Shown piece by piece: positions 16,989 through 26,525 of a DNA stretch of 48,049 nt. The stretch comes from SIG603 sp964369415. Its GTDB lineage: Bacteria > Bacillota > Clostridia > Oscillospirales > Acutalibacteraceae. The stretch covers positions 1 through 48,049 of the forward strand of contig CAYJFP010000016.1 in assembly GCA_964369415.1 (NCBI GenBank). Direction: 5' to 3'. How positions within the stretch are numbered: position 1 is the first letter of the stretch; every line of letters begins with the position of its first letter. The notes beneath the pieces were generated by a model, which saw only the letters and a program-made list of their open reading frames with translations, was not told where the DNA came from and searched no databases. Made by a program: the position numbers and the translations under genes.

Positions 16989-18431
16989 ATGAATAGTAAA
17001 AAACCAAATATCCTGTTTGCGATTGCCGATGATGCTTCTCATTTCGGTATTTACGGCCACAGCTTTGTGAAAACTCCAAATATCGACTCTGTTGCAAAAA
17101 AAGGAATAATATTTCAAAATGCATTTACCTCCAATCCAAAGTGTGCGCCTTCAAGAGCTTCGATTTTAACAGGTAGGTTCACTTGGGAACTTGAAGAAGC
17201 GTGCAATCATTACTGTGTTTTCCCTAATAAATTTCCACTTTTTCCTGACATACTTGAAGAAAATGGCTATTTTGTTGGATTTACTGGTAAGGGCTGGTCG
17301 CCTGGTGACTATGAGCGAAACGGGTACAAAAGAAATCCAGCTGGTAATGAATTTAACTGTAAAAAACTTGTACCTCCAAAAGAAAGTAAGATTTCTGACT
17401 GCGACTATGCCGAAAATTTCAAGGATTTTTTAGAGGAAAAACCAGATGACTCTCCTTTTTACTTTTGGTATGGGTGTCACGAACCACATAGGCATTACAG
17501 CTTTGAGGAAGGAATTAGAGGCGGAAAAAGTCTTGACGAGCTTAATGAAATACCGTCTTATTTTCCTGATACTATAGAAGTTAGAAAAGATATTTTAGAT
17601 TACGCTTACGAAATTGAATGGTTTGACAAACAATTAGGAAATATTTTGCACATTTTAGAGACAAATGGTGAGCTTGAAAACACTTTAGTAATTGTCACTT
17701 CTGATAACGGTTGTCCATTTCCAAGGGTTAAGGGGCAGATGTACGAGCAAGATTTTCATTTGCCCATGGTAGCTTCGTTTCCAAACGCAACTTCTGGAGG
17801 AAGAACTGTAACTGATATAATAAGTTTTACCGATATAGCGCCGACTTTTTTAGAATTAGCTGGCATAACTCCTATAAAATCATTGACAGGTAAAAGTTTT
17901 TTGGATATAATTTATTCTAATGCAAGCGGTAGAATAAACCAAAGTAGAAACGTCACCTATTTTGGCCGTGAAAAGCACGATTTAGGACGTGAGAATGATT
18001 TGGGTTATCCTGTTAGATGTATAAGAACTGATGAGTTTCTTTATATTCATAATTTTGCACCTGAAAGATATCCCGCTGGCAATCCAGAAACTTATTATAC
18101 AAACTGCGATTCTTCTCCTACTAAAGAGGAAATTCTTAAAAGGCATAACGAGGGCGACGATTATTATTATAATCTTTCTTTTGGAAAGAGACCCACCGAT
18201 GAGCTTTACAGAATTTCAGAAGACCCAGAATGCATGAATAATCTAGCATATGACCCTTCTTATTCTGATATTAAGGAAGAACTTCGTGCAAGTTTGTTTA
18301 AAAAATTAGAAGAAACCAATGACCCACGGCTTACTGACCCCAATTTTTTCGAGAAATTCGAATACACGGGAGAAGATAATCATTCGTGGAAAGCACTAAA
18401 AGAAGGTCGTTTTTCAAGACAAAATTTTTAA
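16989..18431 (+). CDS. Sulfatase, family S1 (cysteine-type), sulfatase 2
   Basis: A 480-residue type I sulfatase with the formylglycine motif CAPSR at residues 52-56 and a full DD pair in FAIADDASHFG, followed by WYGCHEPHRHY and VTSDNGCPFP. The overall pattern resembles the N-sulfoglucosamine-sulfohydrolase-like branch of S1, but the substrate is not assigned. No signal peptide is seen. GGAG lies ten bases upstream; another ATG four bases earlier, with better spacing, would give only a three-codon peptide in another frame. It is followed 17 bases later by the GH-A-like hydrolase gene, with which it forms an operon, so the two enzymes probably act on the same oligosaccharide. Confidence 0.93.
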   Translation: MNSKKPNILFAIADDASHFGIYGHSFVKTPNIDSVAKKGIIFQNAFTSNPKCAPSRASILTGRFTWELEEACNHYCVFPNKFPLFPDILEENGYFVGFTGKGWSPGDYERNGYKRNPAGNEFNCKKLVPPKESKISDCDYAENFKDFLEEKPDDSPFYFWYGCHEPHRHYSFEEGIRGGKSLDELNEIPSYFPDTIEVRKDILDYAYEIEWFDKQLGNILHILETNGELENTLVIVTSDNGCPFPRVKGQMYEQDFHLPMVASFPNATSGGRTVTDIISFTDIAPTFLELAGITPIKSLTGKSFLDIIYSNASGRINQSRNVTYFGREKHDLGRENDLGYPVRCIRTDEFLYIHNFAPERYPAGNPETYYTNCDSSPTKEEILKRHNEGDDYYYNLSFGKRPTDELYRISEDPECMNNLAYDPSYSDIKEELRASLFKKLEETNDPRLTDPNFFEKFEYTGEDNHSWKALKEGRFSRQNF

Positions 18432-18448
18432 ATTGAAGGAGAATTTTA

Positions 18449-19714
18449 ATGAGTAAAACTGTACTTAGTATTGACGGGAAACTTTTTAGTATCAACGGAA
18501 AACTTACATATTCTGAAATAGAGGGTTCTAAAAAAGAAATGCACGGACTTTTGATGAATATGAGAAATATTCAAGGTATTTTTGACACACAAGCAGATAG
18601 AAGCAGATTTAACCGATATGGCAAAATTTTTTGCCCTGATAACAACACTGATGAAATGATAAACTCCTTAAAACAATGGTATGACAGAGGTATAAGAGCA
18701 ATTACTGTGGGAATGCAAGGCGGCGGAAACTGCTTTACAATTCCGTATAAAGAACTTAACAACAATCCATATTCGTTTGATGGCAAAACTGTTTCTAAAG
18801 AATATCTAGACCGTCTTGATAAAGTGATAAGAGCATGTGATGAAATTGGAATGGCTGTTATTGTCAGTTTCTTCTATTTTGCAAATTTAGACGAGCTTGA
18901 CGGTGCAAGAGGTATTATAAATGTTGTAAAAACCATGTGTACTTTCCTTAAAGAAAAACAGTATTCAAACATAATAATAGAAATTGCCAATGAACAGAAC
19001 ATTGACGGATTTAAAGGCTCACCGATAATATTTGAACCACAAGGCATGGTGGCTCTTATGGATATAGCTAAGGCATATGCGGGTGATATTCCAATCGGAT
19101 GCAGCGGTGGCGGTGCCTTTGTAAATGAAGAGATTTGTAAAGCAAGTGATGTAGTTTTAATTCATGGCAATGGTCAGTCGAGAAGCGCACTTTATAATAT
19201 GATAAAAAAAGCTATGAAGTTTTCAAAAGACAAGCCGATAGTTATCAATGAAGATAGTCCTGCTGTCGGACAGCTTAAAGTCTGTGAAGAATTAAAAGTG
19301 TCTTGGGGATATTATAACAACATGACTAAGCAAGAAGTTCCGACTTATTGGGAAATCACAAAAGGTGAAGATGAATATTTTGCATGGCGCATGGCCGATA
19401 TGATTGGGATAACGCAAGAGGATATTCCTGTAGAAAATCAGTATTACCTTCAAGGCTTAGAGCCACATATGCATCACAATAACACTCGTTTTCCAAGGGT
19501 CGCTTCACTTTATCCAGAGACAATAGACTTTGTAAGATTTTATTTAAATGGTGAACTCTTTTACGTTTGCTATGATGAAAATTTCAGCGTAAACTTTGAT
19601 TGCAACTGGCTACAGGGTGGTGTAGAAACTAAAAACGGTGACGTTTGGGAGGCTGAAATCAACCTTGTAAATGGAGAAAAAATACAACTAAAAGAAACTG
19701 TACAAAACATATAA
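18449..19714 (+). CDS. Putative glycosidase with clan GH-A-like TIM barrel
   Basis: A 421-residue protein that I cannot assign to a named glycoside hydrolase family. The pattern is that of a clan GH-A retaining enzyme: IIIEIANEQNI puts an Asn-Glu pair (181-182) at the expected end of strand beta-4, and KPIVINEDSP puts Glu268 at the expected end of beta-7. A barrel core (about 60-300) is followed by a short C-terminal beta domain with FVRFYLNGELFYVCYD. No signal peptide is present. A strong GAAGGAG site precedes the ATG. It is co-transcribed with sulfatase 2 and ends in a terminator shared with the two-component genes. A role in cleaving a desulfated or sulfated oligosaccharide is inferred from context. 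Confidence 0.75.
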   Translation: MSKTVLSIDGKLFSINGKLTYSEIEGSKKEMHGLLMNMRNIQGIFDTQADRSRFNRYGKIFCPDNNTDEMINSLKQWYDRGIRAITVGMQGGGNCFTIPYKELNNNPYSFDGKTVSKEYLDRLDKVIRACDEIGMAVIVSFFYFANLDELDGARGIINVVKTMCTFLKEKQYSNIIIEIANEQNIDGFKGSPIIFEPQGMVALMDIAKAYAGDIPIGCSGGGAFVNEEICKASDVVLIHGNGQSRSALYNMIKKAMKFSKDKPIVINEDSPAVGQLKVCEELKVSWGYYNNMTKQEVPTYWEITKGEDEYFAWRMADMIGITQEDIPVENQYYLQGLEPHMHHNNTRFPRVASLYPETIDFVRFYLNGELFYVCYDENFSVNFDCNWLQGGVETKNGDVWEAEINLVNGEKIQLKETVQNI

Positions 19715-19729
19715 GATAATCATATTAAT

Positions 19730-19766
19730 AGAGATGTGAATGCACTATTTGTGAATTCACATCTCT
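19730..19766. terminator. Bidirectional terminator
   Basis: A 12-bp stem (AGAGATGTGAAT and complement) with a 13-base loop lies between the convergent GH-A-like gene and histidine kinase gene, with T-rich flanks. Confidence 0.8.
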
Positions 19767-19769
19767 TTA

Positions 19770-21524
19770 TTAATTGTCTGAATTTTTCTTTGGTATCCTA
19801 ATTATTGTTACAGTACCACCTTCTTTAGGGCAAACATATCTAAGTGTATATTGTTCACCAAAGAGAAGTCCCAGTCTCTGTTTCACATTTGAAATTCCGT
19901 AATGATCTGCCTTTGAATCGTAACGAGCATTGTTAAGATAATCAAGCGTTTCCTTATCTATGCCTACCCCATCATCTCTTACTTCAATTATTATATCACC
20001 CTTTTTTTCATATGAACTTATTTCAATTTTCCCCTTTGGAATATCTTTTGAGAAAATACCGTGGATAATACAGTTTTCAATAATTGGCTGTAGCGTAAGC
20101 TTTGGAATTAATACACTTTTGTGCTCCATATTAATATCTGAAACTAATTCTACTGAATTTTGATATCTTATATTTTGTATGCTAACATAGGCTTTAACAT
20201 GTTGAATTTCATCAGAAAGCGGTATAATATCTCTTCCTTTATTTAATGCTAGTTTATAAAAGCTTACCAAGGCATGAACCATTGAAGAGATTTCAGGTGC
20301 ATTTTTGCGTATCGCCAAAATATTTATATTATCAAGCGAATTGTAGAGAAAATGTGGATTAATCTGGGCTTGAAGGAGCTTTAATTCTGTATTTTTTAAA
20401 CTTTTACCATCTTCGAATGACTTTTTAGCAAGCTCATCTATTTTCTTTACCATCTCGTTGTAAGTTAAAATAAGTGTCCCAATTTCATCATTTCCGGGAT
20501 CTTCAAGATATAAAGCTTCTTCTGTTTGTTCTAAGTATTTCATTTTGTCTTTTAGTTTATATATTCTTTGAGTTTGACTTTTTGCAAGAGCAGAAGCGAC
20601 AAAAAATGCAATAAGTAAGAGTGAAATAAATACAGATAAAACTACATACAAATAGCTGCCTATTCCTTCTACTAAATGTTTTGTAGGCACTAGATATGTA
20701 AGCGTCCAACCTCCGCTTAATTCAAATTCACTAATATAGTTTTTTTCACCTTTTATTAAAGCTGTGTCCCAATTATCACTAAACTTCTCATCGAGTTCAT
20801 TTTCTATTTCTTCAGTTTCATCTATGTCAATACTTTCTCCAATAATCATGGAATAACCGGACAAATGGCTTAAAACAATGGTATATTCAGAATTTACAAG
20901 TGCATTATTTAGAATATCCTCAAAGTGTTTAATAGAATAACTCACCTCAATAACACCAACAGTTTGGTTAATAATCGAAGGATTTTTAGCGACACCAGAT
21001 AAATTTATATTTCCATCATAGAAGTGCCAAAGTGGTACTAATTGTGTCAAAAGCTCTGAATAATATTCGTTTTCAGAAATATCATCTAAACCATATAAGA
21101 ATCTATAATCATATAAGTAATCATAGTAATCATTTAAGTAAATTTTTAGCTCTGGTTCCTTATTATCAGCTCTTATTGCCAAAAGCCACGAAAACAAATC
21201 CGTGTACTCTCCATATCTCTCTTGATATTGCTTTGCATTGCTCTCATCATATGAAATAAATTCCAGTAGATTATTATTTAATAACATCTGATTAATCAAA
21301 CTTTGTGCCGCAGTAATTTCAAATTCCACCTGTTCAGAACATTCGATTGCTAATTGATTTGCCGTGAACAAATTTTGCTCTTTCAACTGTTCTGATGAAA
21401 CATAGTAAAATGTACCAGTAAAAATTATAAGTGGCACACTAAGAAATATCATATAAGAAACCATAAATTTCTTTTTAATGCTTATTTTTTTTAAGTAAGT
21501 ATCCCCCTGTTTTAAAATATTCAT
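19770..21524 (-). CDS. YesM-type sensor histidine kinase
   Basis: A 584-residue kinase of the HisKA_7TM-less YesM class. Transmembrane helices lie at about 20-42 and 290-314 and enclose an extracellular sensor of about 250 residues, probably Cache-like. A HAMP linker follows, then the His_kinase domain with QINPHFLYNSLDNI (phospho-acceptor His391) and the ATPase boxes IIENCIIHGI and DDGVGID. Such kinases usually sense oligosaccharides or their binding proteins outside the cell. The gene overlaps the response regulator stop by four bases (ATGA), so the pair is translationally coupled. The divergent transporter and hydrolase operon is the likely target. Confidence 0.92.
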   Translation of the reverse strand: MNILKQGDTYLKKISIKKKFMVSYMIFLSVPLIIFTGTFYYVSSEQLKEQNLFTANQLAIECSEQVEFEITAAQSLINQMLLNNNLLEFISYDESNAKQYQERYGEYTDLFSWLLAIRADNKEPELKIYLNDYYDYLYDYRFLYGLDDISENEYYSELLTQLVPLWHFYDGNINLSGVAKNPSIINQTVGVIEVSYSIKHFEDILNNALVNSEYTIVLSHLSGYSMIIGESIDIDETEEIENELDEKFSDNWDTALIKGEKNYISEFELSGGWTLTYLVPTKHLVEGIGSYLYVVLSVFISLLLIAFFVASALAKSQTQRIYKLKDKMKYLEQTEEALYLEDPGNDEIGTLILTYNEMVKKIDELAKKSFEDGKSLKNTELKLLQAQINPHFLYNSLDNINILAIRKNAPEISSMVHALVSFYKLALNKGRDIIPLSDEIQHVKAYVSIQNIRYQNSVELVSDINMEHKSVLIPKLTLQPIIENCIIHGIFSKDIPKGKIEISSYEKKGDIIIEVRDDGVGIDKETLDYLNNARYDSKADHYGISNVKQRLGLLFGEQYTLRYVCPKEGGTVTIIRIPKKNSDN

Positions 21525-23041
21525 ATATTACCTCTTCTAAAATTTGCAGGTGATACTCCAACTTTACCTGAAAATACTTTTGAAAAATATTTAGAATCAC
21601 TGTAGCCTACTTTTGGAAATATTTTATTAATTGGCATATCTGTATTAAGCAGTAAATGCTTTGCCCTTTTTATTCTTACGTTTGTAATATAGTTGTTAAG
21701 CGTAACGTTTACACTTTTTCTAAAAATTTGGCACAGATACGATGGTGTTAAATGTACATGCTCAGCAATCAAACCAACACTTAAATCAGGGTTTGATAGA
21801 TTATTTTCAACATATCTTACAATCACGTTTATAGCTTTATCATTAGAATATAAGTTATCTTTTGAACAAACTGTACTTGCTATAGACAATATATAATTAC
21901 AAAACTGCTTTACACTTTCAAATCCAGCCACTAAATGCCAAATATACGAAGTATTTTCCTCTTCATCCGTTTGTATAAACAAATCTTGAGAAAGCAAAAA
22001 AGAGTCTATCTCCCCAATAATCTTAAAAAAATTATTCTTCACATAATTTATATCCTCTGGTTTAGCCTTGCAAACATCGCTACTAAACTTATGAAGGCAG
22101 GAACTGACCTTATAATAGTCTTTCTGCTGAAATGCACTCTTAATTTCATCTAGTAAAATCAAATCAAAGGTATATGGCAAATGCTTAAGATTCTTAATTT
22201 CAAACACTCCATAACCTAACTGATAGAATTTATATTTATCAAATTCAACAGCAAATTTATAAGCAGAGGGAATTTGCTCTATCCCTAAAACTGGCTCACT
22301 GTAAGTACAAATAATTTCTAATTTATTTTCATCTATTATATTATTTAGCTTCTTTAAATTTTCCGTAAATCCAATATTACTACAATTTGATGCTAAAAGT
22401 AAGATAATCGGACTATGATTTACGTTATACTTTTCCGAAATAACCGTGTGATATTTTCTCCCATAGCACTCAGAAAATAATTCGAGAAATATTTTTAGAT
22501 GGTCCTTATTCTTACTGCTGAGTAAAAAAACGGTGTAACTATCATATTTAAGTAAATTAAATTTGTCTATTAATTCCTTAGGTGCATTTTGTTTATTTCC
22601 TGTCACTGCACATAAATCTCTTAAAAAACGCCCTTGATTATATAAATATTCTTTATTCTCTTTATCAAGTTTAATTCTATCTGTAATACTAATCAACAGA
22701 TTGGTTATAAGCTCTATATCAAGTGGTTTTTCAATAAAATCTATTGCTCCAAGTTTAATCGCAGACATCAAATAATCTTTTTCAGTATAAGCACTTATAA
22801 AAACTACCTTTGTATCTGGGCATTTCTCCCTGATAAACTTTAACATCTCTACTCCATCCATTTTAGGCATTTTAATATCACTTATAATTAAATCAGGTTT
22901 CTCTCTAATAGCGATTTCAGCACCCTCTTGCCCATTTGTAGCCAAAAAAATATCACCATAGTCAAGTTTTTCCCATGGCAAATAGTCTTTTAAAAACTCT
23001 CTTGTGGTATTTTCATCGTCAATTATCAACACAGTATACAT
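21521..23041 (-). CDS. YesN-type AraC-family response regulator
   Basis: A 506-residue response regulator. The receiver domain (1-125) has the acidic pocket DDE at 8-10, phospho-acceptor Asp55 in IISDIKMPKMDG and the KPLD loop. A long middle region of about 270 residues has no recognised domain. The C-terminal AraC DNA-binding domain (about 405-505) has VGLIAEHVHLTPSYLCQIFRK and GYSDSKYFSKVF. It is the partner of the downstream YesM-type kinase, and is first in the operon. It probably activates the divergent DUF4832-ABC-sulfatase-GH27 unit, starting 217 bases away. Confidence 0.93.
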   Translation of the reverse strand: MYTVLIIDDENTTREFLKDYLPWEKLDYGDIFLATNGQEGAEIAIREKPDLIISDIKMPKMDGVEMLKFIREKCPDTKVVFISAYTEKDYLMSAIKLGAIDFIEKPLDIELITNLLISITDRIKLDKENKEYLYNQGRFLRDLCAVTGNKQNAPKELIDKFNLLKYDSYTVFLLSSKNKDHLKIFLELFSECYGRKYHTVISEKYNVNHSPIILLLASNCSNIGFTENLKKLNNIIDENKLEIICTYSEPVLGIEQIPSAYKFAVEFDKYKFYQLGYGVFEIKNLKHLPYTFDLILLDEIKSAFQQKDYYKVSSCLHKFSSDVCKAKPEDINYVKNNFFKIIGEIDSFLLSQDLFIQTDEEENTSYIWHLVAGFESVKQFCNYILSIASTVCSKDNLYSNDKAINVIVRYVENNLSNPDLSVGLIAEHVHLTPSYLCQIFRKSVNVTLNNYITNVRIKRAKHLLLNTDMPINKIFPKVGYSDSKYFSKVFSGKVGVSPANFRRGNI

Positions 23042-23078
23042 AAAAACAATACTCCTTTAGTGGAAAACTATCAAGAAT

Positions 23079-23107
23079 ATTATACTATTTATATATCTCT
23101 ATGTAAA
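23079..23107 (-). promoter_or_regulatory. Promoter of the two-component operon
   Basis: On the minus strand TTTACA and TATAAT lie 17 bases apart, about 40 bases before the response-regulator start. Confidence 0.55.
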
Positions 23108-23167
23108 TAGTTGCAGAAAATTTTTATTTTATTAACAAAATTTACCCCTTATTAATAAATATCACCC

Positions 23168-23195
23168 TTGAATTAATAAAATAACGTGTTAATAT
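23168..23195 (+). promoter_or_regulatory. Possible promoter of the DUF4832-ABC operon
   Basis: TTGAAT, 16-base spacer, TAATAT. It is weak, as expected of an activator-dependent promoter, and is preceded by AT-rich sequence with repeated TTAATAA units (23148-23180) that could hold YesN sites. Confidence 0.4.
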
Positions 23196-23258
23196 TAGAC
23201 AAAAGAATTCAGTAGGCAAATAATTAAACTGTAATTTATGTTAATAAAGGAGAATACA

Positions 23259-24590
23259 ATGAAAAGATTTAACGAGTTTATGAAAACTCTTGCATTACCT
23301 CCCGAATGGAAGGGACCACTTAAAAACCCGTGCAAAGGTTGGATGGGCCAGCCTTCAAGAAGTCCATCTAAAAAACTAAGCAATAGTAGCGAAAATATAT
23401 TTTCAGAATATGACGAGGGCTATTTTAACTTATTTTCAACTGCTTATTGTAGATTTTCATGGAAAGATGTAAATCCCGATAAAGACGTGTATGACTTTTC
23501 TATTATAGATAAATATTTAGACGAAGTCGGAAATTTAGGTTGGACAACTGGAATCGGATTTATGTGTGCTGCGGCAAGTACTACTAATACAAATTCGCTT
23601 TTACCTGAGTACATGTATGAAGAAGGCATGAAATACGTCGAGTCACTAGTCGAGAATAATCACACATTTGAGCAGTGGAAACAAAAAACTCCTGTATGGG
23701 ACGACCCACTTTATCTTTCTTATTGCGAAAAATTCATTAAAGCACTTGCTGAAAGATACGATGGAGACGAAAGAATCTTTTTCATCAATCCCTTATCATA
23801 CGGAAACTGGGGTGAATGGCATACTCAGTTTTTAGGAGACTCAGAAGCACTTTCATTTGAACAAGCCAAAGTTCATGTTGAAATTTGGCAAAAATACTTC
23901 AAGAAAACAATAATGCAAATACCGATAAATCACCATATGCCTGAAATGGTTGCACAATGGGCATGCGATACATATGGTTGGGGCATGACAAGATGGGGCT
24001 TAGTATTTCAGCCATTCGACCAATTCGCTTCAAGTTACTGCTTAGACGTTGCACCTGCCTTAGGTGAATTTTACACCACATATGAAAGAACCAAACAATG
24101 GGGCGCTTGGTCTGATGAAAGAATGACCGATGTAGTTGAGCAAGGCCACTATACAAACATGAGACCATACGGTGATAACCCAAATTTAATCTACAGAGAA
24201 AATGTAAAGTTAGTAGAACATCTTCAAAACCGCATGGGTTATCATATAGTAGCACTTCACGCTGCTGAATATTTCGAGTCAAACGAAGAAGGTGAAAATG
24301 AATACGGACTTGTCATTCAAAACAAAGGTGTCGCACCTATGTACTTTGACTGTAAGCTTAAAGTTGCTTATCTTGATGACAAAAACAACATCGTGGAAAG
24401 TTTTGACACAGATATCAACCCAAGAAAATGGCACGGCAATTCTTACTCAGCATTTAGATTCAGAATCCCTGAAAAAGAAGGCTACAAAGTAGCTGTAGGA
24501 TTATTCAAAAGCAAAACAGCAGAAAATCCAGATGTTTTATGGGCAAACACTCACCTTGAAAAAGGCTGGCTTATAATCAAGCAATCATAA
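23259..24590 (+). CDS. DUF4832-like putative TIM-barrel glycosidase
   Basis: A 443-residue protein with a beta-galactosidase-like N-terminal pattern (YCRFSWKDVNPDKDVYDFSIID) and a YGNWGEWHTQF block whose Glu could be the catalytic acid. The C-terminal 100 residues look like an immunoglobulin-like beta-sandwich (YGLVIQNKGVAPMYFD) as in DUF4832 proteins. The fold and family are inferred from pattern only and no activity is known to me. There is no signal peptide. AAAGGAG six bases upstream supports this Met rather than one 21 bases earlier. It heads the operon with the sugar transporter, sulfatase 3 and GH27, so a role in processing the imported glycan is likely. Confidence 0.72.
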   Translation: MKRFNEFMKTLALPPEWKGPLKNPCKGWMGQPSRSPSKKLSNSSENIFSEYDEGYFNLFSTAYCRFSWKDVNPDKDVYDFSIIDKYLDEVGNLGWTTGIGFMCAAASTTNTNSLLPEYMYEEGMKYVESLVENNHTFEQWKQKTPVWDDPLYLSYCEKFIKALAERYDGDERIFFINPLSYGNWGEWHTQFLGDSEALSFEQAKVHVEIWQKYFKKTIMQIPINHHMPEMVAQWACDTYGWGMTRWGLVFQPFDQFASSYCLDVAPALGEFYTTYERTKQWGAWSDERMTDVVEQGHYTNMRPYGDNPNLIYRENVKLVEHLQNRMGYHIVALHAAEYFESNEEGENEYGLVIQNKGVAPMYFDCKLKVAYLDDKNNIVESFDTDINPRKWHGNSYSAFRFRIPEKEGYKVAVGLFKSKTAENPDVLWANTHLEKGWLIIKQS

Positions 24591-24613
24591 AAAAGTAGGA
24601 GGATTCATAGTTT

Positions 24614-25573
24614 ATGTCACAAATAAACACTCTAAAAAATGCAGCACCAAAAAAGAAAAAACAAGGTTTTATCTTTGAACTAAAAAAGAATAAAGCACTA
24701 TTTCTAATGCTATCACCAGCAATTATATTCTTTATTACTTTTCAGTACTATCCAATGAGTGGAATTGTTTTAGCCTTTAAAAAGTACCACTTTAACAAAG
24801 GTATTTGGGGAAGCCCTTGGGTTGGTTTTGAAAACTTCGACTTTTTCTTTAGAAGTGGTAATGCATTTAACATAACAAAAAATACCGTTGTTTATAATCT
24901 AATATTTATTGTAACAGGCTTAATTTTACAAATACTCGTAGCCTTGATAATTTATGAATTATCATCAAAATTCATAAAGAAATATGTGCAAGGTGCAATG
25001 CTGATTCCTTATTTTATCTCATGGGTTGTAGTTGGAACTTTCGTATATAACTTACTTAACTATGAATACGGCGTGGTTAATAATGTCCTATCAGCTTTTG
25101 GAATGGACCCCCTTAATTTTTACAACTCAGCCGATGCCTGGCCTGGAATACTAGTTTTTGCAAATAACTGGAAGTCCATAGGATATAGTTCACTTATCTA
25201 CCTAGCAGCACTATTAGGCATAGATAAAACACTATACGAAGCCGCAAAAATTGACGGTGCAACATTTTCGCAAAGAGTTAGACACATAACTTTACCACTA
25301 TTAACTCCGACAATAGTAACTTTGCTTTTATTATCTATAGGACAAATATTCAGAGGTAACTTTGAGATGTTCTACAACTTAGTAGGCACAAATGGAGTTT
25401 TGTACAACGCAACCGACGTTATTGACACCTATGTTTTCAGAGCACTCTTACAAGGATCTGACATGGGTATGACAACAGCTATCGGACTATATCAATCAGT
25501 TCTTTGCTTCGTAATTATTATGAGTGTAAATGCGATAATCAAAAGAGTTAACAAAGAATATTCATTATTCTAA
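24614..25573 (+). CDS. Sugar ABC transporter permease (LplB type)
   Basis: A 319-residue inner-membrane permease with six predicted helices. The N-terminus has a basic cytoplasmic stretch followed by LFLMLSPAIIFFITFQYYPM, typical of LplB/YtcP-partner permeases. The EAA loop that docks the ATPase reads EAAKIDGATFSQRVRHITLP. It forms a heterodimer with the next permease and imports oligosaccharides delivered by the binding lipoprotein two genes downstream. No ATPase gene is present; relatives use a shared MsmX-type ATPase encoded elsewhere. Confidence 0.94.
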   Translation: MSQINTLKNAAPKKKKQGFIFELKKNKALFLMLSPAIIFFITFQYYPMSGIVLAFKKYHFNKGIWGSPWVGFENFDFFFRSGNAFNITKNTVVYNLIFIVTGLILQILVALIIYELSSKFIKKYVQGAMLIPYFISWVVVGTFVYNLLNYEYGVVNNVLSAFGMDPLNFYNSADAWPGILVFANNWKSIGYSSLIYLAALLGIDKTLYEAAKIDGATFSQRVRHITLPLLTPTIVTLLLLSIGQIFRGNFEMFYNLVGTNGVLYNATDVIDTYVFRALLQGSDMGMTTAIGLYQSVLCFVIIMSVNAIIKRVNKEYSLF

Positions 25574-25591
25574 CAAAAAGGAGAGGAAATT

Positions 25592-26500
25592 ATGAAATTT
25601 TTAAAAGATGAAAGTGGCATTCCTTTACCTTTAGGTGAAAAAATGTTTAGAATTTTGGGTGCTATTTTTCTAGTTCTTATTGCTATTATGGCAATTATTC
25701 CGTTATACTTAATCTTAATTGGTTCTTTTTCGTCCGAACGCTCGGTTATCGTCGATGGATTTCAGTTTATTCCATCATCCTTTTCACTTGAAGCTTATAA
25801 TCTAGCATTCAAAAACCCAGAAGACCTTTTAAGCGCTTATTTTATATCTGTTGCCCGTGTTGTAATCGGCACCTCGACTGGACTTTTTATAACAGCTATG
25901 ACAGGATATGTTTTATCAAGAAAAGACTTCAAATATAGAAACAAGTTTTCTTTCGGCATTTACTTTACTTCTGTTTTTTCAGGCGGACTTGTTCCTTGGT
26001 ATTTAATGATTAGTACTACACTTGATTTAAGAGACAATTTCTTAGTTCTTATCTTACCTATGATGCTAAATGTATTTAACATTATCATTGCAAAAACATT
26101 CATGGGACAAATTCCTTTTGAAGTAATAGAAGCTTGTAAAATTGACGGTGCAAGCGAATTTTACACATTCTTAAAAGTTGTTATGCCTATGGCGAAATCA
26201 GGACTTACAACTATAGGTGTATTTATCACACTAGCATACTGGAACGACTTCTTCCAAGCTATGTTATTTGTAACAGAAGAAAGCCTATTCCCATTACAGT
26301 ATTACCTATATAGAATGGTAAACACAGCCGAGGCTCTTTCAAGAGTCGCAGAGCTTACCGGTATGGCACTACCCGATATGCCTAAAGAAACACTCAAACT
26401 TGCAATGACAGTTCTAACCGTTCTACCTATCATGTGTGTATACCCATTCTTCCAAAAATACATTGTAGGCGGAATCGCAGTAGGATCAGTTAAAGGCTAA
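25592..26500 (+). CDS. Sugar ABC transporter permease (LplC/YtcP type)
   Basis: A 302-residue permease of the carbohydrate CUT1 class with six predicted helices. The N-terminal helix (ILGAIFLVLIAIMAIIPLYL) and the EAA loop EACKIDGASEFYTFLKVVMP are clear, and the C-terminus ends KYIVGGIAVGSVKG as is usual for this class. It is 18 bases after its partner and has a GGAGAGG site. With that partner it forms the channel of the oligosaccharide importer. Confidence 0.94.
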   Translation: MKFLKDESGIPLPLGEKMFRILGAIFLVLIAIMAIIPLYLILIGSFSSERSVIVDGFQFIPSSFSLEAYNLAFKNPEDLLSAYFISVARVVIGTSTGLFITAMTGYVLSRKDFKYRNKFSFGIYFTSVFSGGLVPWYLMISTTLDLRDNFLVLILPMMLNVFNIIIAKTFMGQIPFEVIEACKIDGASEFYTFLKVVMPMAKSGLTTIGVFITLAYWNDFFQAMLFVTEESLFPLQYYLYRMVNTAEALSRVAELTGMALPDMPKETLKLAMTVLTVLPIMCVYPFFQKYIVGGIAVGSVKG

Positions 26501-26517
26501 ATATATGAAATTTACAT

Positions 26518-26525
26518 AAAGGAGG
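26518..26525 (+). promoter_or_regulatory. Orphan Shine-Dalgarno AAAGGAGG in the leader of the binding-protein gene
   Basis: A perfect Shine-Dalgarno is followed by no ATG, GTG or TTG at usable distance; the gene's own site lies 50 bases further on. Ribosome-bound leader sites of this sort (STAB-SD) protect processed mRNA ends in Bacillus. Confidence 0.4.

Noticed and set aside
23101..23130. TGCAGAAAATTTTTA before the DUF4832 operon as a further operator
   Set aside because: It differs from the dyad in length and in the second arm; without a scoring matrix it is not above chance in such AT-rich DNA.
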